Below are positions 57,523-64,000 of a stretch of 64,000 nucleotides of DNA, piece after piece; position 1 is the stretch's first letter; every line of letters starts with the position of its first letter. The notes under the pieces were generated by a model that worked only from the letters and a program-made list of their open reading frames with translations, searched no databases and was not told where the DNA came from. Origin of the DNA: Acetobacter nitrogenifigens DSM 23921 = NBRC 105050. Its GTDB lineage: Bacteria; Pseudomonadota; Alphaproteobacteria; Acetobacterales; Acetobacteraceae. Location of the stretch: NCBI RefSeq assembly GCF_000429165.1, contig NZ_AUBI01000015.1, positions 28,857 to 92,856 of the forward strand, in the 5' to 3' direction. Both the position numbers and the translations under genes were made by a program.

Positions 57523-57651
57523 TCAGCGGCCGGGCGAGAAAATAATCAGGAAAATGGCCGACCAGATCACGATCACGAGGGCAGCCGCGTACAGGAGGGC
57601 ACGAACCCCGCGCGGCTCTTCATCGATGGGCGACCACGGATCACGGTTCAT
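57523..57651 (-). CDS. Small prophage membrane protein, 42 residues
   Basis: MNRDPWSPIDEEPRGVRA followed by one membrane helix (LLYAAALVIVIWSAIFLIIF) and SPGR. Its ATG overlaps the stop of the upstream gene by four bases (ATGA), and its stop is one base before the next ATG. It is too short for routine gene finding, but the overlaps and the clean helix support it. Confidence 0.6.
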   Translation of the reverse strand: MNRDPWSPIDEEPRGVRALLYAAALVIVIWSAIFLIIFSPGR

Positions 57652-58106
57652 GGCACGCCTGCAAGGATTAGCTGCTTGCGGATTGCGAATAGGTGTTGAT
57701 CGAAGTCGTGGGGCGGCTCAGCAGATAGAGACAGATCAATCTGCCAATCATCAAGAATCTTGACGTTGAACATGGGCTCGCCGTCGACAAAGGCATGGGA
57801 CGGCGGACGCCCTGTGTTGAGGATGTCGAGAAAATCGTCCAGCGGCATGCCCGTGTAGGCGGCCGCCAGACCGACGCCGACAAGGCGTGTCGTCGATCCG
57901 CCTTCACCTGGCTCTGTCAGGGCGGCGTCGACAAGGCTAAGGGCAGCGCTTCGAAGATGAGCGACCTGCAGAGCCGATGGCTGCGGCGCCGTGGGATCAA
58001 GGAGGGGTAATAATGCGCCGATCAGGGCGCTGGCGGACTGGCAGCGTTCAAGCGCTGCGTCAGAGACCGCTCGCATATGGGTGACTGCGGACATTGGTTG
58101 CTCCAT
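57648..58106 (-). CDS. Prophage hypothetical protein, 152 residues
   Basis: A soluble helical N-terminal half (AALERCQSASALIGALLPLL, AHLRSAALSLVDAALTE) and a C-terminal half with GMPLDDFLDILNTGRPP, which resembles the HTH of excisionase-like antitoxin modules, then FNVKILDDWQIDLSL. First gene of the leftward chain of tiny genes. Function unknown. Confidence 0.6.
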   Translation of the reverse strand: MEQPMSAVTHMRAVSDAALERCQSASALIGALLPLLDPTAPQPSALQVAHLRSAALSLVDAALTEPGEGGSTTRLVGVGLAAAYTGMPLDDFLDILNTGRPPSHAFVDGEPMFNVKILDDWQIDLSLSAEPPHDFDQHLFAIRKQLILAGVP

Positions 58107-58217
58107 CGCGGGTGGCGATGGAGCATGTGTGCCTCACAGGAACATGCATGGCAACAGAAAAATGTTCACGTTAGGCACATTTCGCGCGAGGGATTTGGGT
58201 AACTACCCCTGCTGTCC

Positions 58218-58523
58218 TTAATTCACGCACTGATAGCGAATGTTAACCCTAGTGTGTGTGCAGGTGCCGTAGAGATTCCGTTGCTCACAGACATTATCGG
58301 CCGCATCAAACGGTTCGGCGTGCTTATATCCCCAGGCTATGCATCGTCTCTCAGCGGATGCTTGGGCGGCCGCCATGTCGACGTTTGGTCTGTCAAACTG
58401 GCCATACTCGTAGCCTAAGGTGACTGTGCCGTCTGATTTACTCCCGCCAACGGCCTTAGGCGTAATGTCCACGCTGCACGAGCTAAGTAAAAATAGCCCC
58501 AAAGAGAGAAAGCGATAATTCAT
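58218..58523 (-). CDS. YecR-like lipoprotein
   Basis: 101 residues from ATG 58523 (GGA upstream). Lipoprotein signal MNYRFLSLGLFLLSSCS with lipobox LSSC. The mature part follows the YecR pattern: GGSKSDGTVTLGYEYGQFDRP, AERRCIAWGYKHAEPF and a C-terminal RVNIRYQCVN with paired cysteines. Such genes are common as extra cargo in prophages; function unknown. It stands apart from the chain of tiny genes by ~110 bases. Confidence 0.75.
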   Translation of the reverse strand: MNYRFLSLGLFLLSSCSVDITPKAVGGSKSDGTVTLGYEYGQFDRPNVDMAAAQASAERRCIAWGYKHAEPFDAADNVCEQRNLYGTCTHTRVNIRYQCVN

Positions 58524-58697
58524 ATTGCATTCCATTACAAAACATTGCTGATCAAGCTGAGTGCGCGATTCAGCGTATTAATCAAATACGTGTGTTTTTC
58601 AGCAAGACAATGAAAATGACCTTGTGTTCGCCTTTTGTTCTGTTACATAGATGCAATGCAGCGTTGCGAATTCAGTTACATTGCGGAAAAACTGCAG

Positions 58698-59039
58698 CTA
58701 AGCGACTCCAGCCCGAATGGCGTTTCCGAGCAGCGTCATAAGCAACCGTTGCTGACCCTCATCCATAGTTCGCCACAGGTTGATCATCGCGACCTCCTCT
58801 CGTGTATAGAGAGCGTAACTCGCCTCGTCAGGGCGCGAATTATTGTAGTCAATGCCTCTGTAGATGAAATCAATAGAAACTTTATAAAAATCAGATAGCG
58901 CCTCTAGCGTCTCTATACTCGTTCCTACATTTCCATTTTCTAGTTTTGATAAATACGCGCGGTCAATCCCAGTCGCTACCGCAACCTCAATTTGCGTTAG
59001 CTTTCTAGCTTTTCGGAGAGTTTTGAGGCGCTCGCCCAT
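58698..59039 (-). CDS. XRE-family (CI-like) prophage repressor
   Basis: 113 residues from ATG 59039; in-frame ATGs at 59051 and 59063 are alternatives. HTH: MGERLKTLRKARKLTQIEVAVATGIDRAYLSKLENGNVGTSIETLEALSDFYKVSIDFI. The C-terminal part is short and helical, without the LexA-type autocleavage domain. It faces a small Cro-like gene, the standard lysogeny switch layout, and would hold the rightward early promoter off. Confidence 0.85.
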   Translation of the reverse strand: MGERLKTLRKARKLTQIEVAVATGIDRAYLSKLENGNVGTSIETLEALSDFYKVSIDFIYRGIDYNNSRPDEASYALYTREEVAMINLWRTMDEGQQRLLMTLLGNAIRAGVA

Positions 59040-59135
59040 ATCGGTTCTCATGAGGGAGATCATGCCAAACGCACGCGTTTCTTGTGTGCTCAATAGGAAC
59101 ATATTTCGCTTGACCGATATTGTTCTTGTGAGGCA

Positions 59136-59149
59136 CATATCCGGATATG
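59136..59149. promoter_or_regulatory. Palindromic operator candidate at the repressor/Cro switch
   Basis: CATATCCGGATATG is a perfect 14-base palindrome whose right end includes the Cro-like gene's ATG (59147-59149). A second imperfect pair, AGGAACATAT and ATATTGTTCTT, lies just left of it (from ~59093). Their place between divergent regulators suggests repressor binding sites. Confidence 0.55.
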
Positions 59150-59377
59150 GACATGCTGGAAATCAGAAGGCGAGCGGGTGGATGCAAAAAGCTTGCGCAG
59201 GCGCTCGGCTACAAAAATCATTCTTCAGTCGTGAAGTGGCGAGAGGTGCCGTCGCGACACATTGTCCAAATAGAGAAGAAATTCAACATACCTCGTGAAC
59301 TAATTCGTCCAGATTTATTTGATGGTCTTTGCATATCGAGAGCAAAATATCCAGTTGAAGGAAAAGAAAGAGAATGA
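59147..59377 (+). CDS. Cro/YdaS-like regulator
   Basis: 76 residues. MLEIRRRAGGCKKLAQALGYKNHSSVVKWREVPSRHIVQIEKKFNIPRELIRPDLF is the YdaS/Cro layout: recognition helix around HSSVVKW followed by VPSRHIVQIEK and IPRELIRPDLF. It should start the rightward operon and counter the repressor. It overlaps the next gene by four bases. Confidence 0.85.
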   Translation: MDMLEIRRRAGGCKKLAQALGYKNHSSVVKWREVPSRHIVQIEKKFNIPRELIRPDLFDGLCISRAKYPVEGKERE

Positions 59378-59985
59378 GTATCGATGTGCATCAGAGTGAC
59401 ATTAAGCAAATTGTCAGTCACTCGGAACCGCTCCGCCTCGAACTTTACCGAATAGCCCGCCAGCGCGCGTGGACCTCTGACGACGTCATGTTCGCCCACC
59501 TCGATCGCGCCGTCGCATGGGTCGAAAGCGACGGCGCCGGGCGTGATGTGGAAGCGGTCGTGCGGCACCATCTGAGCGCGGGCCAGCGATCGATCGCCTC
59601 GGATGCGGATGTCGCCTCTGTCAGGGCGTACGTGGACGCTGCAGCGGTGACGGACTTAGGGAAACTTAAGCAACAAAGCGATGATGCGGCGCGTGCGGTC
59701 AAACATTCGGTCGACAAGCTCAATGCTCGGGTAGCCGAATTTCACGTACCGCCAGAAGAGATCAAGCCCGTTGCGCAAAGGCAACCCGCCTCAGCCGCCA
59801 CCCTCGGCTCGCTGCTGATCGCGCGTGGCTACGCCAAAAACGGTCGCCACGCGGCGCAGCTTATCGCCGGAAACAACGTGGTCGTGGAGGGCGTCCATAT
59901 GGCCGATCTTTCGGTCGAAATGCAGATCAGCGACGCGGACGTCATTCTTGTGCGGGGCTCAGCCGTGAAGGGAGCCCGTGCATGA
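59374..59985 (+). CDS. Prophage protein with C-terminal S4-like RNA-binding segment
   Basis: 203 residues. The N-terminal ~140 residues are helical and charged, with no family recognised. Residues ~142-195 (TLGSLLIARGYAKNGRHAAQLIAGNNVVVEGVHMADLSVEM then DADVILVRG) follow the S4 pattern of ribosomal protein S4 and pseudouridine synthases: helix, R/K-x-AxxxI, then VxVxG strands. S4 domains bind RNA; the role in a phage early operon is unknown. It overlaps both neighbours by four bases. Confidence 0.65.
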   Translation: MSIDVHQSDIKQIVSHSEPLRLELYRIARQRAWTSDDVMFAHLDRAVAWVESDGAGRDVEAVVRHHLSAGQRSIASDADVASVRAYVDAAAVTDLGKLKQQSDDAARAVKHSVDKLNARVAEFHVPPEEIKPVAQRQPASAATLGSLLIARGYAKNGRHAAQLIAGNNVVVEGVHMADLSVEMQISDADVILVRGSAVKGARA

Positions 59986-60134
59986 ACAGAGATTACGAGC
60001 GGGCTATAATCAGCCGCCAGAAAGATGACGGGGTTGAGCCTGTCCGCGTTGAAACAGCGTGTCAGACACGTATTCCGACACGGCCGCCAACCAACCCGCC
60101 GATTGGTGGAACGTCTGACGGAGAGAGGGTCTGA
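59982..60134 (+). CDS. Small prophage protein, 50 residues
   Basis: Begins MNRDYERAIISRQKDDGVEP and ends in a Pro/Thr-rich tail (TRPPTNPPIGGTSDGERV). The start is ATGA over the preceding stop and the stop shares one base with the next ATG. A linker-like sequence with no recognised domain; supported by the overlaps only. Confidence 0.5.
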   Translation: MNRDYERAIISRQKDDGVEPVRVETACQTRIPTRPPTNPPIGGTSDGERV

Positions 60135-60598
60135 TGCCGATCCCCTCCATCAAGACGGCGACCAAAGAGGCGGTGAAGCGCTGCGGCGGTCTGGACGCCG
60201 CGGCCTGCGTGGTGCGCGTCGGGAAATCGAACCTGTCCGATTACGGCAATCGCGACCGCCCGCATATCGTGCCTGTCGATGTCGCGATCATGCTCGATCT
60301 GTGCGCACAGGCGCCGCTGATCCTGTCCGCCATGGCCCACGCCGAAGGCTATATGCTGGTGCCGACGCAGTTCGGGGAAGGGCATCTTCCACGCGACATG
60401 CAGCGTTTTACCGAGGAAACGTCCGACGCGATCCGCAAGGGTTTCGAGATTCTGGAAGATGGCGTCGTCGATGTGCATGAGGCGCAGGCGATGCTGGCGC
60501 ATATGCAGCGGGTCAAGAGCGTGGCCGAGCATATCGCCGCCGGGATGACGAAGATCATCGCCGGAACGCGGCCGCATATCGTGGCGGCGTCGGCGTAA
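60134..60598 (+). CDS. Prophage early regulator with HTH-like N-terminus
   Basis: 154 residues. ATKEAVKRCGGLDAAACVVRVGKSNLSDYGNRDRPHIVPVDVAIMLDLCA looks like a lambda-repressor-like HTH followed by a short linker, reminiscent of CII-type phage regulators. The C-terminal ~90 residues are helical (PRDMQRFTEETSDAIRKGFEILE), possibly for oligomerisation. Overlaps neighbours by one base on each side. Assignment as regulator is inference. Confidence 0.6.
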   Translation: MPIPSIKTATKEAVKRCGGLDAAACVVRVGKSNLSDYGNRDRPHIVPVDVAIMLDLCAQAPLILSAMAHAEGYMLVPTQFGEGHLPRDMQRFTEETSDAIRKGFEILEDGVVDVHEAQAMLAHMQRVKSVAEHIAAGMTKIIAGTRPHIVAASA

Positions 60599-60801
60599 TG
60601 GCGCGCGAATCATGCGACTGGATCTCGATTGATCCAATTCTGAGGCACTTTGCGATCTGCGGCGTCAGCGTTGCGATGCAGGCGCGCAGGCTCGGCGTCT
60701 CGGAACGCTCCATCTATCAGCGCCGTATAATTCTGGGAATCTCCCGCAAACAGCGCGAAAAGCGCAATGCCAGAAAGGCCGGACATGCCATCGCCGCGTA
60801 A
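60598..60801 (+). CDS. Small prophage HTH protein, 67 residues
   Basis: An HTH of the sigma-70/resolvase style: GVSVAMQARRLGVSERSIYQRRIILGI, ending with a basic tail (RKQREKRNARKAGH). It overlaps the previous stop by one base. Probably a DNA-binding regulator; targets unknown. Confidence 0.6.
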   Translation: MARESCDWISIDPILRHFAICGVSVAMQARRLGVSERSIYQRRIILGISRKQREKRNARKAGHAIAA

Positions 60802-60985
60802 ATTTGGCGCGCGACCGCGCAAGCTGCCTTACTCGATCCCGCGCCGTGATCTGGATGTCTGCGCGCTCGCCGCGAGTTTTCGCGTGCGGCCGGACCTTAC
60901 GAAACAGGTTCGCACGTCTGGCGGCATGACTTGCGTCGACAATAGCAAGATGAAATCGCCGAGGGGTTTCTGGTATGTCGGATGA
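60785..60985 (+). CDS. Small basic prophage protein, 66 residues
   Basis: From ATG 60785 (AAAGG upstream; GTG/ATG farther upstream possible): MPSPRKFGARPRKLPYSIPRRDLDVCALAASFRV and so on. Strongly basic in the first half. Overlaps the genes on both sides by 11-17 bases. No family recognised. Confidence 0.5.
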   Translation: MPSPRKFGARPRKLPYSIPRRDLDVCALAASFRVRPDLTKQVRTSGGMTCVDNSKMKSPRGFWYVG

Positions 60986-61388
60986 CCTGATCCACCCAAA
61001 GGACTTTTACGGAAAACTGAATACCGCAATCCGTGAAGCTGGCGGCGTTTCTGCGTTCGCCCGTCTGCACAATGTCGACGCGCGCCGCGTTTACGAGACG
61101 CAGGATGCCGTGCGATACCATGAGGATGTCGCACGCGCAGTCGGTCTGGTTCCCGTCGCCCGCTATCCCGTGGCGGCCGATCCAAAGTCTCTTGTCGGCG
61201 GTAAGACCGTTTACGAAAAACTGAATACTTTTGTGCGACAGTGCGGTAGCCAGCAAAAGGCTGCGGACAAGTTCGGGATCACCAAGGGACATCTGGGCAA
61301 CATCATCAATGCGCGTCGCGGCCTGCGTCCTGTATTGGCGTCTCTTGGTTTCCTTGCCCCCTTGACCCGCTTTGTGTCCGTCAAATGA
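60975..61388 (+). CDS. Prophage HTH-like protein with internal duplication
   Basis: 137 residues made of two similar halves: residues ~9-65 (FYGKLNTAIREAGGVSAFAR...) and ~78-135 (VYEKLNTFVRQCGSQQKAAD...). Each has a helix, a turn and a likely recognition helix (NVDARRVYE; GITKGHLGN), then a shared ending LxPVARY/LAPLTRF. The repeated KLNT stretch is nearly identical in DNA (about 61005-61023 and 61209-61227). Likely a DNA-binding protein; role unknown. Confidence 0.6.
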   Translation: MSDDLIHPKDFYGKLNTAIREAGGVSAFARLHNVDARRVYETQDAVRYHEDVARAVGLVPVARYPVAADPKSLVGGKTVYEKLNTFVRQCGSQQKAADKFGITKGHLGNIINARRGLRPVLASLGFLAPLTRFVSVK

Positions 61389-61984
61389 GCGGACGCAACG
61401 CCAAGGTCAGCGCCTATGACCGAGATACGCACAATTTCTACGTCGAACCTGCGTGGGCTGTTCGGGCTTTGCTGGAGGTCGAGCGTCGTTTCGACCGTCC
61501 CGTTATGGACCCGTGCGCGGGATCTGGAACGGTTCCGCGCACGCTGCGCGGCGCCGGGATGGATGCTTATGGTTGCGACCTGATCGACAGGGATTTGGGT
61601 AATCCGTTGCTGTCGACTGGCTGCCTGCGCGAGACAATCCGGACCTGGCGCCCACGCAACATTGTCTCGAACCCGCCTTATGACCGCTGGGAAGAGGTCG
61701 TCGAGATTGGTTTCGATGCGGGCGCTGATCGCATCTGCCTGCTTCTGCCCATCCGATACGTCGAGGGGATAGAGCGCGCGAAGTGGTATCGCATCTTCAC
61801 GCCAGCGCGGAAGTGGAATTTCTCGCAACGTGTCGACATGCCGCCTCATGGCAAGCCGGTCGTGGCGCAAGACGGAAAAAAGAAACGCGGCAACAAACAA
61901 TATGCGTGGTTCGTTTGGGAGCGCGGCTGGACGGAATCGCATTATCAGGGCGGATGGCTGCCGATCATGGATACGGCGCCATGA
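61385..61984 (+). CDS. Prophage DNA methyltransferase-like protein
   Basis: 199 residues. The SAM-binding motif is VMDPCAGSGTVPRTLRGAGMDAYGCDL and the catalytic NPPY motif is in IVSNPPYDRWEEVVEIG, which together indicate an N6-adenine (or N4-cytosine) type methyltransferase. The TRD-like middle is short, so it may be an orphan phage enzyme with limited specificity. It overlaps both neighbours by four bases. No restriction gene is adjacent. Confidence 0.82.
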   Translation: MSGRNAKVSAYDRDTHNFYVEPAWAVRALLEVERRFDRPVMDPCAGSGTVPRTLRGAGMDAYGCDLIDRDLGNPLLSTGCLRETIRTWRPRNIVSNPPYDRWEEVVEIGFDAGADRICLLLPIRYVEGIERAKWYRIFTPARKWNFSQRVDMPPHGKPVVAQDGKKKRGNKQYAWFVWERGWTESHYQGGWLPIMDTAP

Positions 61985-62475
61985 GTCATCGAGAAATTTC
62001 CGCTGCGCCCAAAGTCAGGCCAACCCGCGCCGAAGGCGTGGCGCTTGTTGCGAAATATGAAAAAGAAGGCCTGACGCAAGTGCAGATGGCCGAGCGCCTC
62101 GCCGTCTCGAAAGGGACGATCGCAAACTGGGCGATACTGGCGCGTAAACTGGACGGCGCGGTCGCCTCTCAAACGCAGACTGAGCGTAAGCAGGACGCAG
62201 TGAGGCAGATCATCGCCTTGATGGACGCTGGCCGCTCGCTCGCCGAAATCCGGAGTGAGATGGGTGTGGTCCAGTCCACGTTCGCGACGTGGTTCGCCCA
62301 GGCGAAGGCCAAAGTCGCAGCGAGAGCGGCAGACGCAGACGGCCCCGCGCGGGTTCTGCCCCCGGCTGCGCAAACTCGGCCGCCATTGGGCGTCGGAGAT
62401 CCTGTCAGTTACGGCGCGATCTGGCGCGGCCTGAAGTTTCGCCCTCAAGCTATAAATGGAACGGCGGATGTCTGA
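61981..62475 (+). CDS. Prophage protein with two HTH segments
   Basis: 164 residues from ATG 61981. Two HTH-like stretches: EGLTQVQMAERLAVSKGTIANWAILARKL and MDAGRSLAEIRSEMGVVQSTFATWF, joined by a basic linker, with a Pro-rich C-terminus. Located directly before the helicase gene and overlapping its start, so it could be a replication-origin-binding or loader-like protein; this is inferred from position only. Confidence 0.6.
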   Translation: MSHREISAAPKVRPTRAEGVALVAKYEKEGLTQVQMAERLAVSKGTIANWAILARKLDGAVASQTQTERKQDAVRQIIALMDAGRSLAEIRSEMGVVQSTFATWFAQAKAKVAARAADADGPARVLPPAAQTRPPLGVGDPVSYGAIWRGLKFRPQAINGTADV

Positions 62476-63997
62476 GGAAGGTCTTTTTACGAACGCGTTC
62501 CGGGCGCTGCCTGAGAACGTGGCGGCGGAGCAGTCGCTGCTCGGCGCCATCCTGACGAACAACAAAGCGTTCCAGCTTGTGGACGACATCTGCGAGCCGG
62601 AGCATTTCGCCGTTCCGATTCATGGCCGGATCTTCGAGGTCTGTCGCAAGCTGGTGCATCAGAATGTCGAGGCCAGCCCGATTACGGTCAGGCCGCATAT
62701 CGACGGCGACGTGCTGCTTGGGCGCCAGTCGTCGGGCGAGGTTCTGGGCGCGCTGCTGCGCGCGATGGTGGGCATCATCAACGCGCGGGACTACGCCGCC
62801 GCCGTGCGCGACGCGTGGTTGCGGCGGCGTCTGTTCAAGGCGTGTTCGGAGACGCTCGATCTGTGCTGCCGCCCCGGCGACGCGTCGGCGTCGGACATTG
62901 TTGATGGTCTGGAAAGCAGTCTGCTGGCGCTGGCGCGCGGCATGGCGGAAGAAATGCCCACGGTCAGTCTTGAAGCGTCGATCGAGGCCGCGCGCCTGAA
63001 CGCGCTGGAGGCCTCGGCGCGCGGCACGGGTCTGGCGGGCGCGTCATGGGGGTATCGCGCACTTGACCGCATGACGGGCGGGCTGCTGCCGACGGCGATC
63101 TACGTGCTGGGTGCGCGGCCCGCCATGGGCAAGACGTCGCTGGGGTTTGGCATCGCCACCCGATCGGCGGCGGCGGGCAGTTCGGTGCTGTTCTGGTCGG
63201 GCGAGATGAAGGCGGAGCAGCTTGGCGCGCGCGCTGGCGCCGCCTGGGCGAACCTGTCGACGCAATCGGTCTTCACCGGGCGTCGTTACGATCTGCCGGA
63301 AGATGTCGAGACGGGCGAGCGCGAGCCTTTGTCGGACTGGCAGTGGCGAGATCTGGAAGCCGGGGAGCGCGCGGCGGCGGGCCTGTCGCTGGAGATCGAC
63401 AGCCAGCCCGCGATCACTGTGGCCCGGCTGCGCTCGCGCGCCCGGCGCATGGCGCGCAGCCGCAAGGGGCTGGATCTGATCGTCGTCGATTATATCTCGC
63501 TGATGTCGTCCGGTTCGGAACGCGCCGACATGAATCCGTATGAGCGGATCACGCTGGTTTCGCGCCAGCTCAAGCAGCTGGCGCTGGAGTTGCAGATCCC
63601 GATCATCGTTCTGGCGCAGCTGAACCGTGAGAACGAGCGGCGCGAGGACAAGCGGCCGCAGCTTGCGGATCTGCGTGACTCCGGCGCGGTGGAGCAGGAC
63701 GCGGATGTCGTGCTGTTCCTGCATCGCGAGCATTACTACCTCAAGAAAATGGCCGATGGCGGCCTCGCGCGGAAAGAGAAGGAAGCCGCCGAGGATTATG
63801 CCAATCGCTGCAGCGCCATGGCGCAGCGGGTGAGCATGTCCGAGGGCAAGGCGGACGTGATCTTCGCCAAAAACCGGCAGGGGCCGACCGGCACGTGCCC
63901 GCTGCGCTTCACCGATCACACGACCTGGTTCCGCGACGCGCATGAGGACGAACTGAGTCCGGCGTGGTTGCGCCCTGACATGATGGAGGCGGCATGA
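62468..63997 (+). CDS. Phage replicative DNA helicase, DnaB type
   Basis: 509 residues from ATG 62468 (ATG 62456 is also possible). The N-terminal collar is PENVAAEQSLLGAILTNNKAFQLVDDI; the RecA-like core has Walker A GARPAMGKTSL (~215-225), Walker B LIVVDYISLM, IIVLAQLNRENERREDKRPQLADLRDSGAVEQDADVVLFLHRE (motif H4) and a C-terminal arginine-finger region VIFAKNRQGPTG. It would unwind the prophage replication fork. The stop overlaps another ATG at 63994, the start of a gene that leaves the window. Confidence 0.95.
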   Translation: MSEEGLFTNAFRALPENVAAEQSLLGAILTNNKAFQLVDDICEPEHFAVPIHGRIFEVCRKLVHQNVEASPITVRPHIDGDVLLGRQSSGEVLGALLRAMVGIINARDYAAAVRDAWLRRRLFKACSETLDLCCRPGDASASDIVDGLESSLLALARGMAEEMPTVSLEASIEAARLNALEASARGTGLAGASWGYRALDRMTGGLLPTAIYVLGARPAMGKTSLGFGIATRSAAAGSSVLFWSGEMKAEQLGARAGAAWANLSTQSVFTGRRYDLPEDVETGEREPLSDWQWRDLEAGERAAAGLSLEIDSQPAITVARLRSRARRMARSRKGLDLIVVDYISLMSSGSERADMNPYERITLVSRQLKQLALELQIPIIVLAQLNRENERREDKRPQLADLRDSGAVEQDADVVLFLHREHYYLKKMADGGLARKEKEAAEDYANRCSAMAQRVSMSEGKADVIFAKNRQGPTGTCPLRFTDHTTWFRDAHEDELSPAWLRPDMMEAA

Positions 63998-64000
63998 GTC

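Larger units (their letters stand above)
55316..64000. mobile_element. Prophage (left part; right end outside window)
   Basis: From the break in the WbsX-like gene to the window end the content is phage-like: integrase and Xis-like genes at the boundary, a leftward string of tiny genes, a divergent repressor/Cro pair, then a rightward early region with small HTH proteins, a methyltransferase and a replicative helicase. Genes overlap by 1-4 bases almost throughout. No capsid, terminase or lysis genes are in view, so completeness cannot be judged. Confidence 0.88.

Overview
The window is about 64 kb of mostly GC-rich chromosome from an alphaproteobacterium, most likely an acetic acid bacterium (Acetobacteraceae). 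The best evidence is a pentose-phosphate operon built around a transaldolase-phosphoglucose isomerase fusion, with gluconokinase as its last gene. A Hint-domain surface protein and divergent hemC/tsaD also fit. The genus cannot be read from the sequence.

Layout. 1-3.5 kb: the end of a TonB-dependent receptor and a family 2 glycosyltransferase. 3.5-6.2 kb: clpB. 6.2-8.7 kb: a compositionally distinct insert with one OLD-like ATPase/TOPRIM gene. 8.7-12 kb: xseA, with a small membrane protein behind it, divergent from purD. 12.2-22.1 kb: tkt, tal-pgi, gnd, two HAD phosphatases, pgl, rpiA and gntK, with translational overlaps from the HAD genes onward. Together they cover the oxidative and non-oxidative pentose phosphate pathway except zwf. 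22.1-28 kb: an exported M20 peptidase, hemD/hemC divergent from tsaD, and a periplasmic beta-propeller protein. 28-32.4 kb: an accessory patch with a very AT-rich PIN-like gene, a broken copy of the neighbouring S10 carboxypeptidase gene, a lambda-R-like lysozyme fused to that broken copy, an exported cysteine-rich partner, and the intact carboxypeptidase. 32.6-37.3 kb: fpr, gor, amtB and a small exported protein. 37.4-40.9 kb: a very unusual polypeptide joining adhesin-type repeats, a Hint domain and a glycosyltransferase. 41.2-47.7 kb: bfd, then a minus-strand unit of LysR regulator, TonB receptor, amidase and an autoprocessing P1/NylC-like hydrolase, probably for uptake and hydrolysis of an amide compound. 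48.1-54.2 kb: pstS with a Pho box, rhlE, and metX-metW-BadF/NagK-type kinase. 54.3-55.3 kb: a repeat-containing WbsX-like glycan gene cut off by the attachment end of a prophage.

From about 55.3 kb to the window end lies the left part of a prophage: tyrosine integrase, Xis-like protein, a chain of tiny overlapping genes (several membrane proteins), a YecR-like lipoprotein, a CI/Cro-type switch with a palindromic operator, several small HTH proteins, a DNA methyltransferase-like protein and a DnaB-like helicase. The right attachment site is beyond the window.

The most unusual items are the adhesin-Hint-glycosyltransferase fusion, the scarred 28-32 kb patch, and the prophage insertion in a repeat-containing glycan gene whose repeat is shared with the glycosyltransferase at 2-3 kb. 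No tRNA, rRNA, CRISPR array or complete insertion sequence was recognised.
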